From Lepiota brunneoincarnata (Eukaryota > Basidiomycota > Agaricomycetes > Agaricales > Agaricaceae): a stretch of DNA of 64,000 bases. The DNA is taken from assembly GCA_023014365.1 (NCBI GenBank), contig JAEBUN010000013.1, positions 930,001 through 994,000 of the forward strand, written 5' to 3'. Below, one piece after another: positions 1 through 11,749 of this stretch. Below the pieces are notes generated by a model, which searched no databases, was not told where the DNA came from, and worked only from the letters and a program-made list of their open reading frames with translations. Each line of letters begins with the position of its first letter. Position 1 is the first letter of the stretch. The translations under genes and the position numbers were made by a program.

Positions 1-153
1 TGGCAGCGGGAGACAGAGGGAGTTGTGCGGACGCTTGATGTGCCCGAGGAGTTGGATCTGGGAGCGGTAGAGACGATTAATATCGACCAGAGTCAGGGGG
101 CGGTTATTCTTTCTGATAGAGATGGGAGGATTTTTATTTTGTGTTATGAGTAG
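1..153 (+). CDS. 3' end of an upstream gene, product unknown
   Basis: The first 50 codons read open in frame 1 and end in TAG at 151-153. The residues are acidic and hydrophobic, with an ending 'GAVILSDRDGRIFILCYE' that alternates like beta strands and resembles the last blade of a WD40/F-box-associated propeller. The fragment is too short to assign to a family. The 5' part lies outside the window, so the exon structure is unknown. A T-rich stretch follows the stop directly, as expected of a 3' untranslated region. Confidence 0.55.
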   Translation, partial: WQRETEGVVRTLDVPEELDLGAVETINIDQSQGAVILSDRDGRIFILCYE

Positions 154-1789
154 TTTTTGTTCTCCGAGCCTAGCTTTTTTTTACGTGCGCGTTTTTTATG
201 GCTATGCATTATGACGACCTTTTACTCTCGCCACTCTTATATAATTGTAACGGGGGAGGACTCGGGTATTGCTTCCCTCTTCCCTTTTACCTGACGATCG
301 TCGATGGCTGATAAATAAAATGACCCTGGTTGTGTGGTCACTGGGTTTGTGCAGTCGACGATGGCCCTTGATTGTGGGGATGTTCGATGATCGGCTTCAA
401 GGCAGGGTTGGGCCTTTCGGAGGGGGTTCCTTGGTTTCGGGTCGAGTGACTTTGGGTCGCGGAGAACGATGTCCGCTGGCTAATGCGTAGGTTTCTTGAC
501 ATACCCGTAGTCCACGTGTGGCGGGCCATACGCATTGCACTGGGAGGGGACACCGCATAGCATGACAAGCTACGACAAACTATAGACACGAGGCGTCACT
601 CATCGGGACATGTGTGGGAAGTGGCAAGACCAGGCTTGTTTTTGGCAATGGCTGGCCAGGTCTCTGGGTCATCCCGTTACCTGTTTCTTTCGTCATTTTT
701 GCTCGATGGAGGATGCAATGATCACTTATTGGTGGTGGGTGTGATATTTACCCTTTGGTGGGCGCTGATGATGTGGAGGTGTATACCATATTGATTGCGT
801 TGAGGTTGGGAGGCTTAACTTTCTGGTGTAAGTGTTTCCTTTCTTTCTTTTAGCACCGGGACGGGCTGGGTTCTGATTAATGTTATTTCTCTGTAGTAGA
901 TGGGATACTCTGGTGCAATGGGGAGGTGGAGTGGGGGGGTACCCTTCGCCTCCCAAGCCCTCGACGATAGCCATCGTGCCCTGACATGACTAGGCCTGGG
1001 TCCGGTCTGGCCTGGTTACACAGGAGGACGCGAACCTGACAATCCGCAAGTGGTGTCCGGGCGCGCCCGTTGCCCCCGCTTGCCGATTTCCCCCTGGATC
1101 TCCCGCGGGGGGGAGTCCTCCTCGAGCGGGGTGTAACGCAGGAGACTACTTGGGTTATTTTTGGTTTTAGTTTTTTTTTTTTATGTCTTATCAATTTGGC
1201 ATGTTCAGTTTGCAAACGTTCACGTATGTCTGTCCATTCTTTTCAATTCTTTTTGGCCTCGGGCGTCAGAATGAATCACGAGGGTCGTCCGATTGGGTAG
1301 GCCCTTTGTTGTTTGAAGCATTTGACGTTGCCTCGGGTGAGATAGGTCCAGTCACTGGTGCGGATTGGATGGGAATGGGCTGAGGAATGTGAATGGGTGA
1401 AGAACTGGCAATGCAGGGTTACGGAGCTATAAATCGCGATTGACTTGTCATGTATTGTGGATATATTTAGACGTGTGGTATACTGGTAGAGATTTCCCCA
1501 ACTTCGAACCCTCGACGCGGTTATCATTATTATACGTTCCAACGAACGGATAACGATTGTCTGAGCAAGTGCAAACATCAAGTGTTTCTCCACAGAATCA
1601 TTCTAGAGCGCTTGATTTTTTTCTCAGTGATTTAATCGAAAAGCCGTGTCTTTGATAACAAGATCTTTGAAACTATCAGGATCCGGGCCAATCAGGACTA
1701 CCCGACTCTTAGCGGAGGGTTAAGCACAATTCGCCGCAGCAACACCAGAATATCATGCTTTGATAGCAACAATATCATGATTTACCTGT
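154..1789. other. Gene-poor region with a dispersed repeat copy
   Basis: No reading frame here has a recognisable product or a coherent splice pattern. The stretch from about 361 to 1085 is a diverged copy of the sequence at about 5343-5960 (see the repeat entries). A G-rich then T-rich passage (about 1060-1185) and AT-rich sequence follow. I see no RNA gene. Confidence 0.5.
361..1085 (+). repeat. Dispersed direct repeat, copy 1
   Basis: This block aligns in the same orientation to about 5343-5960. Shared anchors in order are: cccttg.ttgtggggatgttcgatga (about 365), a gaggcxtcxctxxtcgggacatgtg block (about 590), 'ctttcgtcattt' (about 690), 'ggcgctgatg' (about 760), 'ctcgacgatagccatcg' (about 959) and 'acaggagg..gcgaacctgaca' (about 1019). 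The copies differ by many substitutions and indels. No reverse transcriptase or other transposon protein is visible between them, so an LTR pair is possible but unsupported. Confidence 0.6.
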
Positions 1790-2060
1790 GATGCAATGAG
1801 TTCCGAGTCGGCCGTATCTCAATTTCAAATAACGGTCTTCTCACTGGGCGCCACATCTGCTGTGCGTCATTCTTACTGCCCTCACGCAATGATGCAACGA
1901 CTATTGGCGCCCCACCAGATGCTGCGATTACTCTGCCCGTTCATGGACTCCTTGACCATTTCGCCACCAGAAGTGAGCGTGGACATAATGACAATGGTGC
2001 AGCGGCTCGTTACCCACATATTGTTGGAACGGCTTTTGTCGGGGAACTGACTAGGATGCG
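1790..2060 (+). pseudogene. Decayed DUF6533-like gene fragment
   Basis: The bases around 1918-1980 match the exon at 2517-2569 of the next locus almost position for position. Both keep a preceding intron that begins gtgcgtcatt and a following gtgagc donor. In this copy the exon no longer reads as the hydrophobic DUF6533 start and carries frame changes, so I read it as a broken tandem copy. DUF6533 proteins are fungal multi-pass membrane proteins of unknown function. The limits are approximate. Confidence 0.4.
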
Positions 2061-2386
2061 AATGGAGCCCTCCAATCTGGTCCTCAATTCCTGGTTTAGT
2101 GCCACTACTGTTCGACTAGCACTGGAGTGTAAATGTAGTTGTGCCATCCTAGTTCTGGTTTAGTACCATTGCCACTTGTATCTATGGAGGAGTAGCTTGA
2201 GGCTGGAATATATCCTATTATAGCAACTAGCTACCAGTTGCGGTCTGCAATGATCAGTCATGAGCCCAAGCACGGACTTGTGAGCCAGGAGTATGGAATA
2301 ACAGTCTGCATGCATCAGCATCCCAGAACACCCCCTAATCTGTCGAGGTATAAAGAGGGTGTCATAGGCCCTCTGAGATAGTAAGG

Positions 2387-4130
2387 ATGTCTGGCTTCGA
2401 ATCTTTGTCTGATCCTCTCGAGATGGAGTTCGAACTTGAGCGAATTACAGGGTACATTTATTGTGCGTCATTCTAGGTGCCCGCACCTTGATCACGGAAC
2501 ACTGACGCCCTGTCAGATGCTGCAGCTACTGTACTCATTTATGACTCCTTGATTACTTTACCACGAGAGGTGAGCACTGATTTCTTCCTTTCTTTTCAGT
2601 GGCCCAGGTATTTGCCTGTTTCGTAGGTTAAATACATTTATCGGTAATTCCGGTGAACTTAGTTAGGAAGTACTGGCCCTCATCTCATGAGTAGGCGATC
2701 GCGATCAACAATCCGAATCATCTACATCTCGCTCCGGATCTGGGCTCTCCTATTTGTGATGTAGGTACTACCTTGGCAACTTTCCTTGCTTATGATGCGC
2801 CGGCTGACAAAAATTAGGCTTCTCACCTACGGTAGGAATTATTGAATATCTGATCTTCCTCATAATATCATTGCAACATCGTCTCAGTGAACCAGAACAC
2901 TTACCTTTCTCGACAAGTGAGTTTACCATTTTCATAGTAGTTCCACTCCAGACAATAATTCCCGTACTCCAGACGTAGGATATTATCCTTGTCCCTATAT
3001 CGAGTGAAAGCCTCTTATATGATTAGCTGCCTGGTGCAGAGCTGGCTCAAGGCCTTGTGAGTCCACGCGTGTATTTCATAACAATTTCTAAATGTGATTT
3101 AGAACGATAGACCTTGTACTCCCTGCGACAATGAAGACATTGTTGATTTTACGACTACACGCACTATGGGCCGGCAATCTCAAAGGCAAGCCACAAATGA
3201 CGATTCATAATCCCAATGTCCAACGATGGCAGTCACAATTATCCTCTTTCTTGTAACGGGAGGTGCGCCGTTTTTTTTCCCCAGAATCTTAGGTGCTGCC
3301 TTTGATATTTACTTGTGACTCAGTGGAACTACTTGTGCGTTCAACCATTTCACCAGTTTTGACGAGATATCGATGGGTGATTAGATGGGTTTGGCATTAG
3401 GGATCACAAATAGCTCATATGTGGTAAAAAATGGCCTTGACGGGTTCCCACTACATGGCTGCTTTCGCATCCGGTGACCCACCATTGGGATTTGCAAGGG
3501 AAAGGAGCAATAGATACAGCAATCTGGTCAGTACCGTTTATTTTCATCAGACTAGGGGTACTGACATGTAGAGAGGATATGCCGATCTGCAGCCGTCGGT
3601 GGTGGTAGGTATATCGACTACTATACCCGCACCGTAGATTTGACTTGGCTTAGGTATCGAGGCCGTGTTGACCATTGTGAAACTTTATCAGTCCCTTGAG
3701 CAAGTTAAACCTGCTGGCATTTCACTGCGTGATAGAGTTGTACGCATGAAGACGTACAGTCCAATTGTTTATAGGTTCTACCGCGATGGGACACTCTTTG
3801 TCTTTCCGTGAGTGCTTGTAAACGATCAGGATCCTGAACCCTGATTATTTACTATGAACCCTGCAGAATTACCTGTGAGACTTTTGTTTAGGTTCTCCTA
3901 TATATTTAACTTCGATACATGCATATAGTTGTGGCCATGCTCGGGCTTGGTACGCAAGCCACGGGCAATCGTATTGGTTTACTTTTCAGTGCAATTGACC
4001 CGAACGTGTCAGTCATCTCACCATTCCATGATTTCAAATAACTTTATCTCTAACGCTAGATCGCTTGCAGTGGTATATTACATTTGCGCAAGTCCTTTTC
4101 TTCTTGGCAGGCGACCACAAAATTGATTGT
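2387..4130 (+). pseudogene. DUF6533-like membrane protein gene, probably decayed
   Basis: Start ATG at 2387; exon 1 runs to 2462 and exon 2 spans 2517-2569, in phase. They join into 'YAAATVLIYDSLITLPREV', a good match to the first membrane helix of DUF6533 proteins (family knowledge). Further in-order pieces of the family appear downstream: a 'CLVQSWLKAL' stretch near 3030, 'TMKTLLILRLHALWAGN' near 3130, 'IEAVLTIVKLYQSLEQVKPAG' with 'SPIVYRFYRDGTLFVF' at about 3657-3810, and a tail at about 3930-4040. After exon 2 the frame meets TAG unless a 19-base intron is assumed, and other joins are also irregular. It could be a real gene with unusual introns or +1 sequence errors, but a pseudogene is more likely. 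Confidence 0.45.
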
Positions 4131-6235
4131 TTACTTATGCTAGGCAACGCGGTTGATACTCAATTTCCGTGAGGCGAATTGCAAACTGACGGAGACAATG
4201 GTCTCGGACAGCTTGTCAACACTACAATTCAATCATACGACTCTCAAGGGCGACCTCCGAAAGGCTCCCATCGGTTTAAATGATGACGCCGAAGGGGATC
4301 AGTGAACAGTTATTATTCCCATCCCTATGTTTGGTTTCAGCGCTTCGACTACCCTCCCGTCACTCATGTGACTTCCTATTACCGTTATGTTTCTTTCCCC
4401 TCTCGCCTACAGTAGTAAACAAATACTCTAGGTAGATAAAAGGGCCGTTGGGGCCCATTGATATCTTTTCCTCAGACTTATACGAAATACGATTGTTACA
4501 GACTGTCGTGTTAAGTTCCTAGTGTGACGCGACTGACTTGCTCATCTCGCTGTCACAAATCAATGCTTTTATGTGATGTACATCCTTGCCATTGTCCAGT
4601 TTCCTGTAGGGGGCCCCAGGCAAAAAGGTCGACTGACTTTCGTCCATCACATCCAGCTACACCCTCCGTGCTACTAAAAGCAGCCAAGGTTATCTGTCGG
4701 GGTATCCGGGAAGACAGGAATGGAATTCAGACGAGCGATGCAAGCTTTGGAAATGCTGAGTCGAAGTTTGGGGAACGCACGATCTATTTCACCTGGCAAC
4801 AGTTCCCAATAGCTCGTATGTAAACAAAAAAGCTCCGCCATCATCTTTGTTCCGCAGAAAAGATGATAGCAGATTCATGGAGTTTTTCCTCATGCGACTC
4901 ACCTTTTCTGACCCACCCTCTGGCGATGAAAAGCCCACCTTTTCTCATGTGACCGAGTTTAGGACAGCGGTCATCGTTTCCTCCTTGATCCCTCTGAGCT
5001 CCTAATCTCCGCTTTTGTCTGGATCGCGGGCTCGAATATGGCTGGACTGTATGCGCTGCTGTATTGGAGCCAACCAGAATGCATTTTCATTGATACTAGG
5101 ATCGAATACGTGTGTCGGCCGTCCCTTGTTTTTTCTTTCACCACTGACCCGTTGTCTTGACAGGCATTGAATGTCCCGATGCCTAGCAATTAGTCTTCCA
5201 CCTTCTACGATCACCATACCGTCATCCGTCATGAAGAACCATCATTTCTTTTGTGTTCAGCGACAATTCCTATTAGCGCAGTTCCACGCAGGAGGGAGCC
5301 TGAAACTGATCCTGATTGTGCGGCCAATGATTCCGTTTTCAATAGCCCTTGGTTGTGGGGATGTTCGATGATTGGCCTAAAGGCAGGGCTGGGTTCTCGC
5401 ACGTTGTCTCCCCCGCGTTCACTTATCTGCGACGTGGATTGGTACTACCCCCCCTTGGATTGTAGAGCCCGCGACAAAACCGCGCTGAGGACACCACATG
5501 ACATGGAGCCCTGACAGGCCACGACCACGAGGCATTGTCGGGACATGTGAGAAAGGCAAGTTCCGATAGAAAATTGTTTGTTTTGGAAACGACTGGCCAA
5601 TTTTCTGGGTTGCTGCCCGCCTTCTTTCGTCATTTCACTCGATGTGCGATGATGTTATACATAACGCCTTGATAGGCGCTGATGTGAGGATGCGTCGTGC
5701 TGGGTTTCTCGGCTCTTGAGTTAGGGATGTGATCAGTGGAGGGTTGGTTTTTGTTATAATTTTTGGTGGGGTCTAAGTGTTGTGTTTTTTCTGGTTTGGA
5801 CCCCTCATTTTGATTTCTTTCTGTTTCGTAGGTGTGGTACTTGCTCCCAAGCTCTCGACGATAGCCATCGCACCTGACCTGCTCTAGTACACAGGAAGTT
5901 GTGAACCTGACAAGCTGCCGCAGAAGGGGTCTGTCGGTGACCTGGGACAGGAGGGCTTCAGAAGGGGGAAGAGGGCCCCTGCGCCACCGTCCGTCAACCT
6001 TTTGCCCCTCAATAACTTACATACGTCGGCTGAGATCACCCAACCAACTCCCTTTCCCCGTCATTTACGACGAATGGCATGTCATATTCGCTCTTGGTTT
6101 TTCGTGTGTAGGACGCTTATTGTGGGTTTAGAGTATTCCAAACCACATTCCCAACGGGGTGAGTGCCCCTGTCACAGCCATATTCCGAAACAAAGCATTG
6201 AATAGGAACAAAACTTAGACCCACCCACACGCCCT
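4131..6235. other. Intergenic region with second repeat copy
   Basis: Short open frames occur here, but none shows a family signature or a convincing splice chain. The region 5343-5960 is the second copy of the dispersed direct repeat. The last ~250 bases form the likely promoter and 5' leader of the FAD monooxygenase. Confidence 0.45.
5343..5960 (+). repeat. Dispersed direct repeat, copy 2
   Basis: Same-orientation copy of about 361-1085, sharing the anchors listed there, including 'tgtggggatgttcgatga', 'ctttcgtcattt', 'ctcgacgatagccatcg' and 'acaggaag.tgtgaacctgaca'. The two copies bracket the decayed DUF6533 genes. Confidence 0.6.
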
Positions 6236-7893
6236 ATGTTCCTTGCGCGTCATTATCGTAGGAGCTGGAATCGGCGGGCTAACTGCAGCATATACGCTCG
6301 GCCGAGCAGGCCACCTCATTACAGTACTTGAGAGTATGTCCCAGGCGAGTGCGACGGCGGGGGCGGGGATACAGTTACCCCCGAATGCGTCGAGGCTGCT
6401 GATTCGGTGGGGAATGGGGGAGAGGTTGAAGGAGGTTGGGGTGCAGCCGCAGAAGGTAACCTTTCGGAGGTGTGAGTTTGGTTCGTTTTTTATGCTTTTG
6501 GTTTGAGAATTGTTTTTTTCTTGTTGTTGTAGATGCAACGGGTGAGGTTGTTGGATGTCAGATCTGGGGCGATCGTCCTGAGAGGGAGTATGATTCGCCC
6601 TATTATCATGTTCACGTATGTGTTAATCTGCCTCCCCCTATGGATTAATGACACACCTCTCGAACAAAGCGTGCAGACCTCCATCGCTGTCTTCTCGATC
6701 TCGCAACGCCATACATGATCCTCAGAGTGAACAGCAAAGTTGTCTCAGTAAACCCTTCGAAACCTTCGGTGACACTTGCCTCAGGTGAGGTGCTTGAGGC
6801 GGACTTGATCATTGGTGCGGATGGGGTGGGAAGTAGGCTGAGGGACGTGGTGGTTGGGCAGCCTGATAAACCAATCCAGACTGGTGATGCAGCTTACAGA
6901 GCTGTAATCAGCACGGAGACCATGATGGATGACTGGGAACTTAGGGCGCTGGTGGAAGAACAGGGTACAAATATCTGGATGGGTCCTGGACGACATGTCG
7001 TGACCTATTGCATTGTACGTGTTGTATTTATCCCCCAGCACTGAGAGTCATGACTGACACATTGGCAAAGTGCGACCGGAAGCAGTTCAACATCGTCATG
7101 ATCCACCCGGACAGGAGGCCCGCTGGTAACGAAATGACGCGGGACGCTGATTGCGACGTCATGAGGGAGGATTTTGCAGAGTTTGAGCCAAGGTAATGAG
7201 TATCTGGCCATAGTCCTGGCCACAACGTGATGCTGATCGTCCTACAGAGTGAAGAAACTCTTGGGCTTGATTTCCGGCACACAAGTATGGTCCTTGATGG
7301 ATCGTGAGCCTTTACCCTCATGGGTACATCGAGAGGGTAGAGTCTGTCTTCTCGGTGATGCTTGCCACCCCACATTGGTGAGAATCTTTTCCCAAAGTCC
7401 ACCAACCCACTAAACGTTTTGCTCTCCTCAGCCATACCGAGCCCAGGGAGCTGCAATGGCTGTAAGTTGTTTACTACCTTGAAGTTCAAACGTCTGAGTT
7501 TGGTAATAGATTGAGGATGCTGCAGTGTTGGGGGCTCTCTTTGCTAAGTTACGAAGCCAAGAACAAGCGTTAACCCTCCTCCAGATATACCAATTTATCC
7601 GCCTCCCCCGTACCAGTGAGACGCAAAAAGCATCCAGGATGAATCAGCATATATTCCACCTCCGTGATGGCCCCGATCAACAAGCAAGGGATAAATCAAT
7701 GGGAGAGGCAACGAAAGTAGCCCTTAAAGAGTTGAAGGGGAAGTCAACGGCTGATTGTACCGGAAGCACCAATCTGTGGGCAGATAAAGCTGGGACTGCC
7801 AAAGTGTTTGGTTATGATGCAGAGGAGGATGTATTCAGGTGGTGTAAAACCAACCAGGGATGGCTCACTGGATTTCCGGAAAAACTTATTTAG
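6236..7893 (+). CDS. FAD-dependent aromatic monooxygenase, salicylate-hydroxylase-like
   Basis: Group A flavin monooxygenase (PF01494 fold), which uses FAD, NAD(P)H and O2 to hydroxylate aromatic rings. Exons: 6236-6471, 6533-6615, 6670-7014, 7071-7192, 7248-7377, 7432-7461, 7510-7893; all joins are in phase and give about 442 residues, normal for the family. The dinucleotide-binding GAGIGG motif sits at about residues 9-14, the GADG motif at about 153 and the 'LLGDACHP' FAD-ribityl motif at about 297. The only ATG near the start (6236) is one frame off the GAGIGG frame; removing one T at 6240-6245 would connect them, otherwise the start would have to be TTG 6243 or an unseen upstream exon. 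The substrate cannot be read from the sequence. Confidence 0.85.
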
Positions 7894-8008
7894 TGTTCAG
7901 TCAACAGTTGTTATATATTTGATACTCTTATACAAATAGAACTATGAGAAGAAAAAAGTTGTCCAAATTTCAAACTCTGTAATACAGAGTTGTTAATCAT
8001 TCATAAAA

Positions 8009-11000
8009 CTAATCCAGGGTATATAAAACATTTTGAATGCAAAAAGTGGGAAAATGGTAACTAGCAGGATTGGTTACTATAAATCCAAGGAGTAACAACA
8101 GTGCTACAAATATTCCAACTGATATAAATGTTAATTGTTTTTGTGCAGTCAGGGCAATCTGAGAAACTAGAGCATTCCCATGTACAAGTCTTTTCGAAAC
8201 AGAAGTGTCTGATATGTTGTCTGTGTGTACAAAAAGACCTGTTGAATATGGTTTTGTAACTGTTTGAAATGTCTGGACTAGATTGTTCTGGATAGTAGAT
8301 AGGTCTGTAGGCTTCATACCCTGAGCAAATTGCCTTCTAAGATCTGGGACTTGTGAAAAGAGTATACTGAGGGTATAATTGCTCAATGAAAACTGATTGG
8401 CAATACTGAAATCTTCAGTATCATCCTCCTGTTGCTCTTCATGATCTTGAAACCCTTTATGCAGTATGAACTCAATAGTTGGAGGTGATATATCACCAAT
8501 TGCAGATTGGTTCCCTGGTTGGACAGATAGTGTGTGGTTTGGATATAAGAGGACATTTCCTCTTAAAACTTGATACTTTGGTTCACAAAGAAGAACTGTA
8601 GCAAGTTGTCCAGTACAGAATGTTGTTGTATTATCATATCCAGGCATGTTGAATCCTGTAGGACTGTAAGTGGTTGGTAATCCACTTAAGTCAATCCCCA
8701 TTGGCAGTGATTGATTTTGAATGGAAAAGAGTGTTTGATTTTGCCCCAAGAACAGATATGCTCTAGTACCCTTTGTGACTGAATTGTTGTGGAATGCCAG
8801 CTTTAATGGAATCACACCTATTCAACTTAATAAACAATCAATTGAAAGTTATATCTGGATATCTGACTTACCACCAAAGATTGTAAAATTGTCTTCTCCT
8901 TGCCATATTGCATCCCAGGTAACATTGTTTACCAACCAGCTGTTGAAATCTGTCTCATTACTCTTCTGAGGTTCGTTCCACCAGCAGCTATAGTTATAGA
9001 AAACCATATCACTTGGGTACCTGACTATATCTGTTGAATTTGTATTGTTCAAAGGCCATTGAGAAATCCAGTTAGGGGTTGTATCAAACCCAAAGGATAT
9101 GTTAGAGTTTTTCTCCAACTTCAAAATTGATTTCTGGTTAAAGAGCTCTTCATCCTCTAGCAAAATTTCATTGGATGAATTTGAAGAGCTATCAATGAAT
9201 GGAAAGATTGATATTTCCATAGGTATGGACTTGTTTCTTGAAACTGGTGCAATGCTAATTGAAGCAGGCAAAAAGGTCCCAATCACTGATAAGAGCACCA
9301 GAATAATACAACTCATCCTAGCCAATAAGTTCCTATTTGGCTGGAGTGAGTACTGGATATAGTCAAATATTCCAGATGTTATCAATGAAACTTTATCAGG
9401 CCTCCTGGCCATTGGATGGTTATTGTGCAACTGAATAGCCCAGTTGGTACTAAATATATAAATTGGGATAACCTTGGCCAGTTGGGTGGTAGTTGCTTGC
9501 CATATCAGCAACAGAATAGTCATACCACCTTGAAGGCTTGCTTGATCCCAAGTTGTTGCAAACATTATTGGCCATCCAGTCAACAAACAGCCTACAAGCA
9601 CCAAGGTAAACTCCAGGCAGAAAAATCCCAATAATGGTAGAAGCATTGATTGTTTTTGAATAACCACAAGACTTCTGAAAATTTAATATCAGTACTATCC
9701 AATCAATATCCTTGATATTTACTTACTTAGGACTTCCATGGAATAGTGCTTGAAACTTGAGTATAAGCCCCAAAGTGATAGGATAACTAATAACATAGTA
9801 TTGGTATAACAGCAATAAGCTTGCCAATAGGATTGTTGCTCCAATAGCAATACAGGCTACCACTGTAATTCCTGGTGTTGCTTGAATTGCAGGAACATCT
9901 AGATTTCCTGTAACCTGGATAGCAGTAAAATTCGGCGTAGGCAAATTGCCTGTAGTATCCTGGCTACCTTGCAGAAAAGCCTTTGAAGATAATTGGGCAT
10001 CCATATCCAGGTTTTGAGCAATTCTCAACAGATCCAGAGGGTGCGAAGCTCTTTCCCATTCAAACGACGCATTTGCTAAAAAAGCCTGTCCTGCATACAC
10101 ATCAAGGAAATTGGAAGAATCATCTGTATCTGGCCCAAAAGCATTGAGAAGTGCATGGGAGAGTATGTTATCAACCGCTTGTGGATTGACATTTCCTAAC
10201 AGCTGGCCGCGAACAGGCGTATAAGACAATTTATTTGAGTCAAGGGTTATTTCGGCATTCATAATTTTGAAGTCCAGTCCACAAACCAAGACTGTCAAGG
10301 CATTCCCGTGAAAATATGTGGAATCAAGAGGAAAATCGGAATCCCCTGTTGGTACAGAGTAGTTGAACCCAGTTTCAATGTAGACAAATGGAAGTCCCTC
10401 CAGATTAATAGTAGAATTGTTGACCAGATAATCCGGGAGCTCTGTTGGATAGAGTGGAGTAGAGTTTGAAGCTCCTATAAAGACATACGCAGATAACGGT
10501 GGCGAGGCAAGGGCCAATCCTAGTTCGTTGAAAAGAGCTGATGCATTCGGGTTCCAGAAATCGCCAGTATTAATCCTGTAAAGTGGCATGATTGCTAAGA
10601 GTATACTTAGAACTTGCATATTAACTTTAGTTAGAGGGCCATACCTCCCAGAAATTCAGCACCGTCGTCCAGGTCGTTGAAAGGCATCCAGTTAAATCCA
10701 CTAGCACCGAGAACTGTACCGGCGGGCGTTTGGGAGATGGTAGGTATCTCCCAGTGGCAATGATGCTGAAAGGTAACCACATCACTATTGTAAGACATGG
10801 GTTCTTTCAAGGAGCCCAGCGACGACAGGTCGGGCCAAGGAATGATCGAGTTCCTCTCCATTTCAAATTTGAACGGGAGATTCTGTGACCTCTCTAACCT
10901 GTATATGTTGAATGTAGTGCTCAGAAAAGCTCCCAGTGGCCCATTCAGATGGGTGGAAGCAAAGGTCACATTGGTGATATTGCCGATAGCATGCGACAGT

Positions 11001-11749
11001 TGCGTGCCTGCTGTGATTGTCACAGCGCCCGGAGCAATGCTTCCAAGTCCAGCGGATATAAACGATAGGACAAATGCAACCCGATATGCAAGCGTAGCTC
11101 GCCGGGTAAAAAAGTATTTGATTTGATCAAGGAGGCTGGAAGTAGCCAGCGATACCTGATCAATATCGAGGCCGACTCGGTCGACCGCCATGAGCTGGTG
11201 GTACCATTCACTGCTGAATGATGTGACAATCATATCCTGTAGTGCTAGTCCTGCCAGGAATTGCCAAGCGATCACTGCGGCTGTGAAACCACCCTTCATT
11301 AAATTTGAGTCGAATGTGGGTCCGAGCTCAATAGGGTGATAGAGACATTTCGCAATAAACCCAACGAAGGCTATCTCGAGCAACAGGAAGATTAAGAAGC
11401 GCATGATCGAGGTCCGTCCAACACGATTCCTGTGGTGCTCGATGTCCGCGAGCAGGAAGTCGTAGGGGTCCGAGGTTGGTGAACCTTTGAGGGTGGCCGA
11501 GCTAACCGACGAAGTCCTCTGAGGAGGAAAGAGAGGAAGCTTGTGCCAATCGCTGTAACCTCCATGGTGCTCGTCACCAATCATTGTTGAGAGTCCAAAA
11601 GTTGATACTGAGACAGTGTCTCCCTTGAGTTCGTGAAGACTGGCTTCATAATGTTTGCTGCTTGTATGCGCAGTCGATACGAGAGATTCCAAATCATCCG
11701 CTCTGCGGGATTTGAGTGTTTCCGCCCGGAAAACACGTTGGTCCACCAT
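8009..11749 (-). CDS. Large multi-pass membrane glycoprotein with internal duplication, function unknown
   Basis: Exons in gene order: 11749-10645, 10594-9727, 9674-8872, 8817-8009; introns of 50-54 bases, all joins in phase, 1194 residues. After a polar N-terminus (~110 residues), a module of about 540 residues occurs twice. Each copy has three spaced hydrophobic segments, an outer region rich in N-x-S/T sites and a final long hydrophobic segment (copy 1 'ITVVACIAIGATILLASLLLLYQYYV' region split here as ITVVACIAIGATILL, copy 2 LTFISVGIFVALLLLLGFIV). Aligned landmarks include 'AYVFIGASNSTPLY' against 'AYLFLGQNQTLFSI'. I do not recognise a named family. Copy 2 and the end of copy 1 lie in a CpG-poor, AT-rich block. 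A fusion of two tandem genes is the obvious origin. Confidence 0.75.

Noticed and set aside
1500..1530. Possible tRNA B-box (GGGTTCGAAGT on the minus strand)
   Set aside because: No acceptor, D-arm or anticodon stem pairs around it.
361..5960. LTR retrotransposon
   Set aside because: The direct repeats are there, but no gag, reverse transcriptase, integrase, primer-binding site or target duplication could be seen between or beside them.
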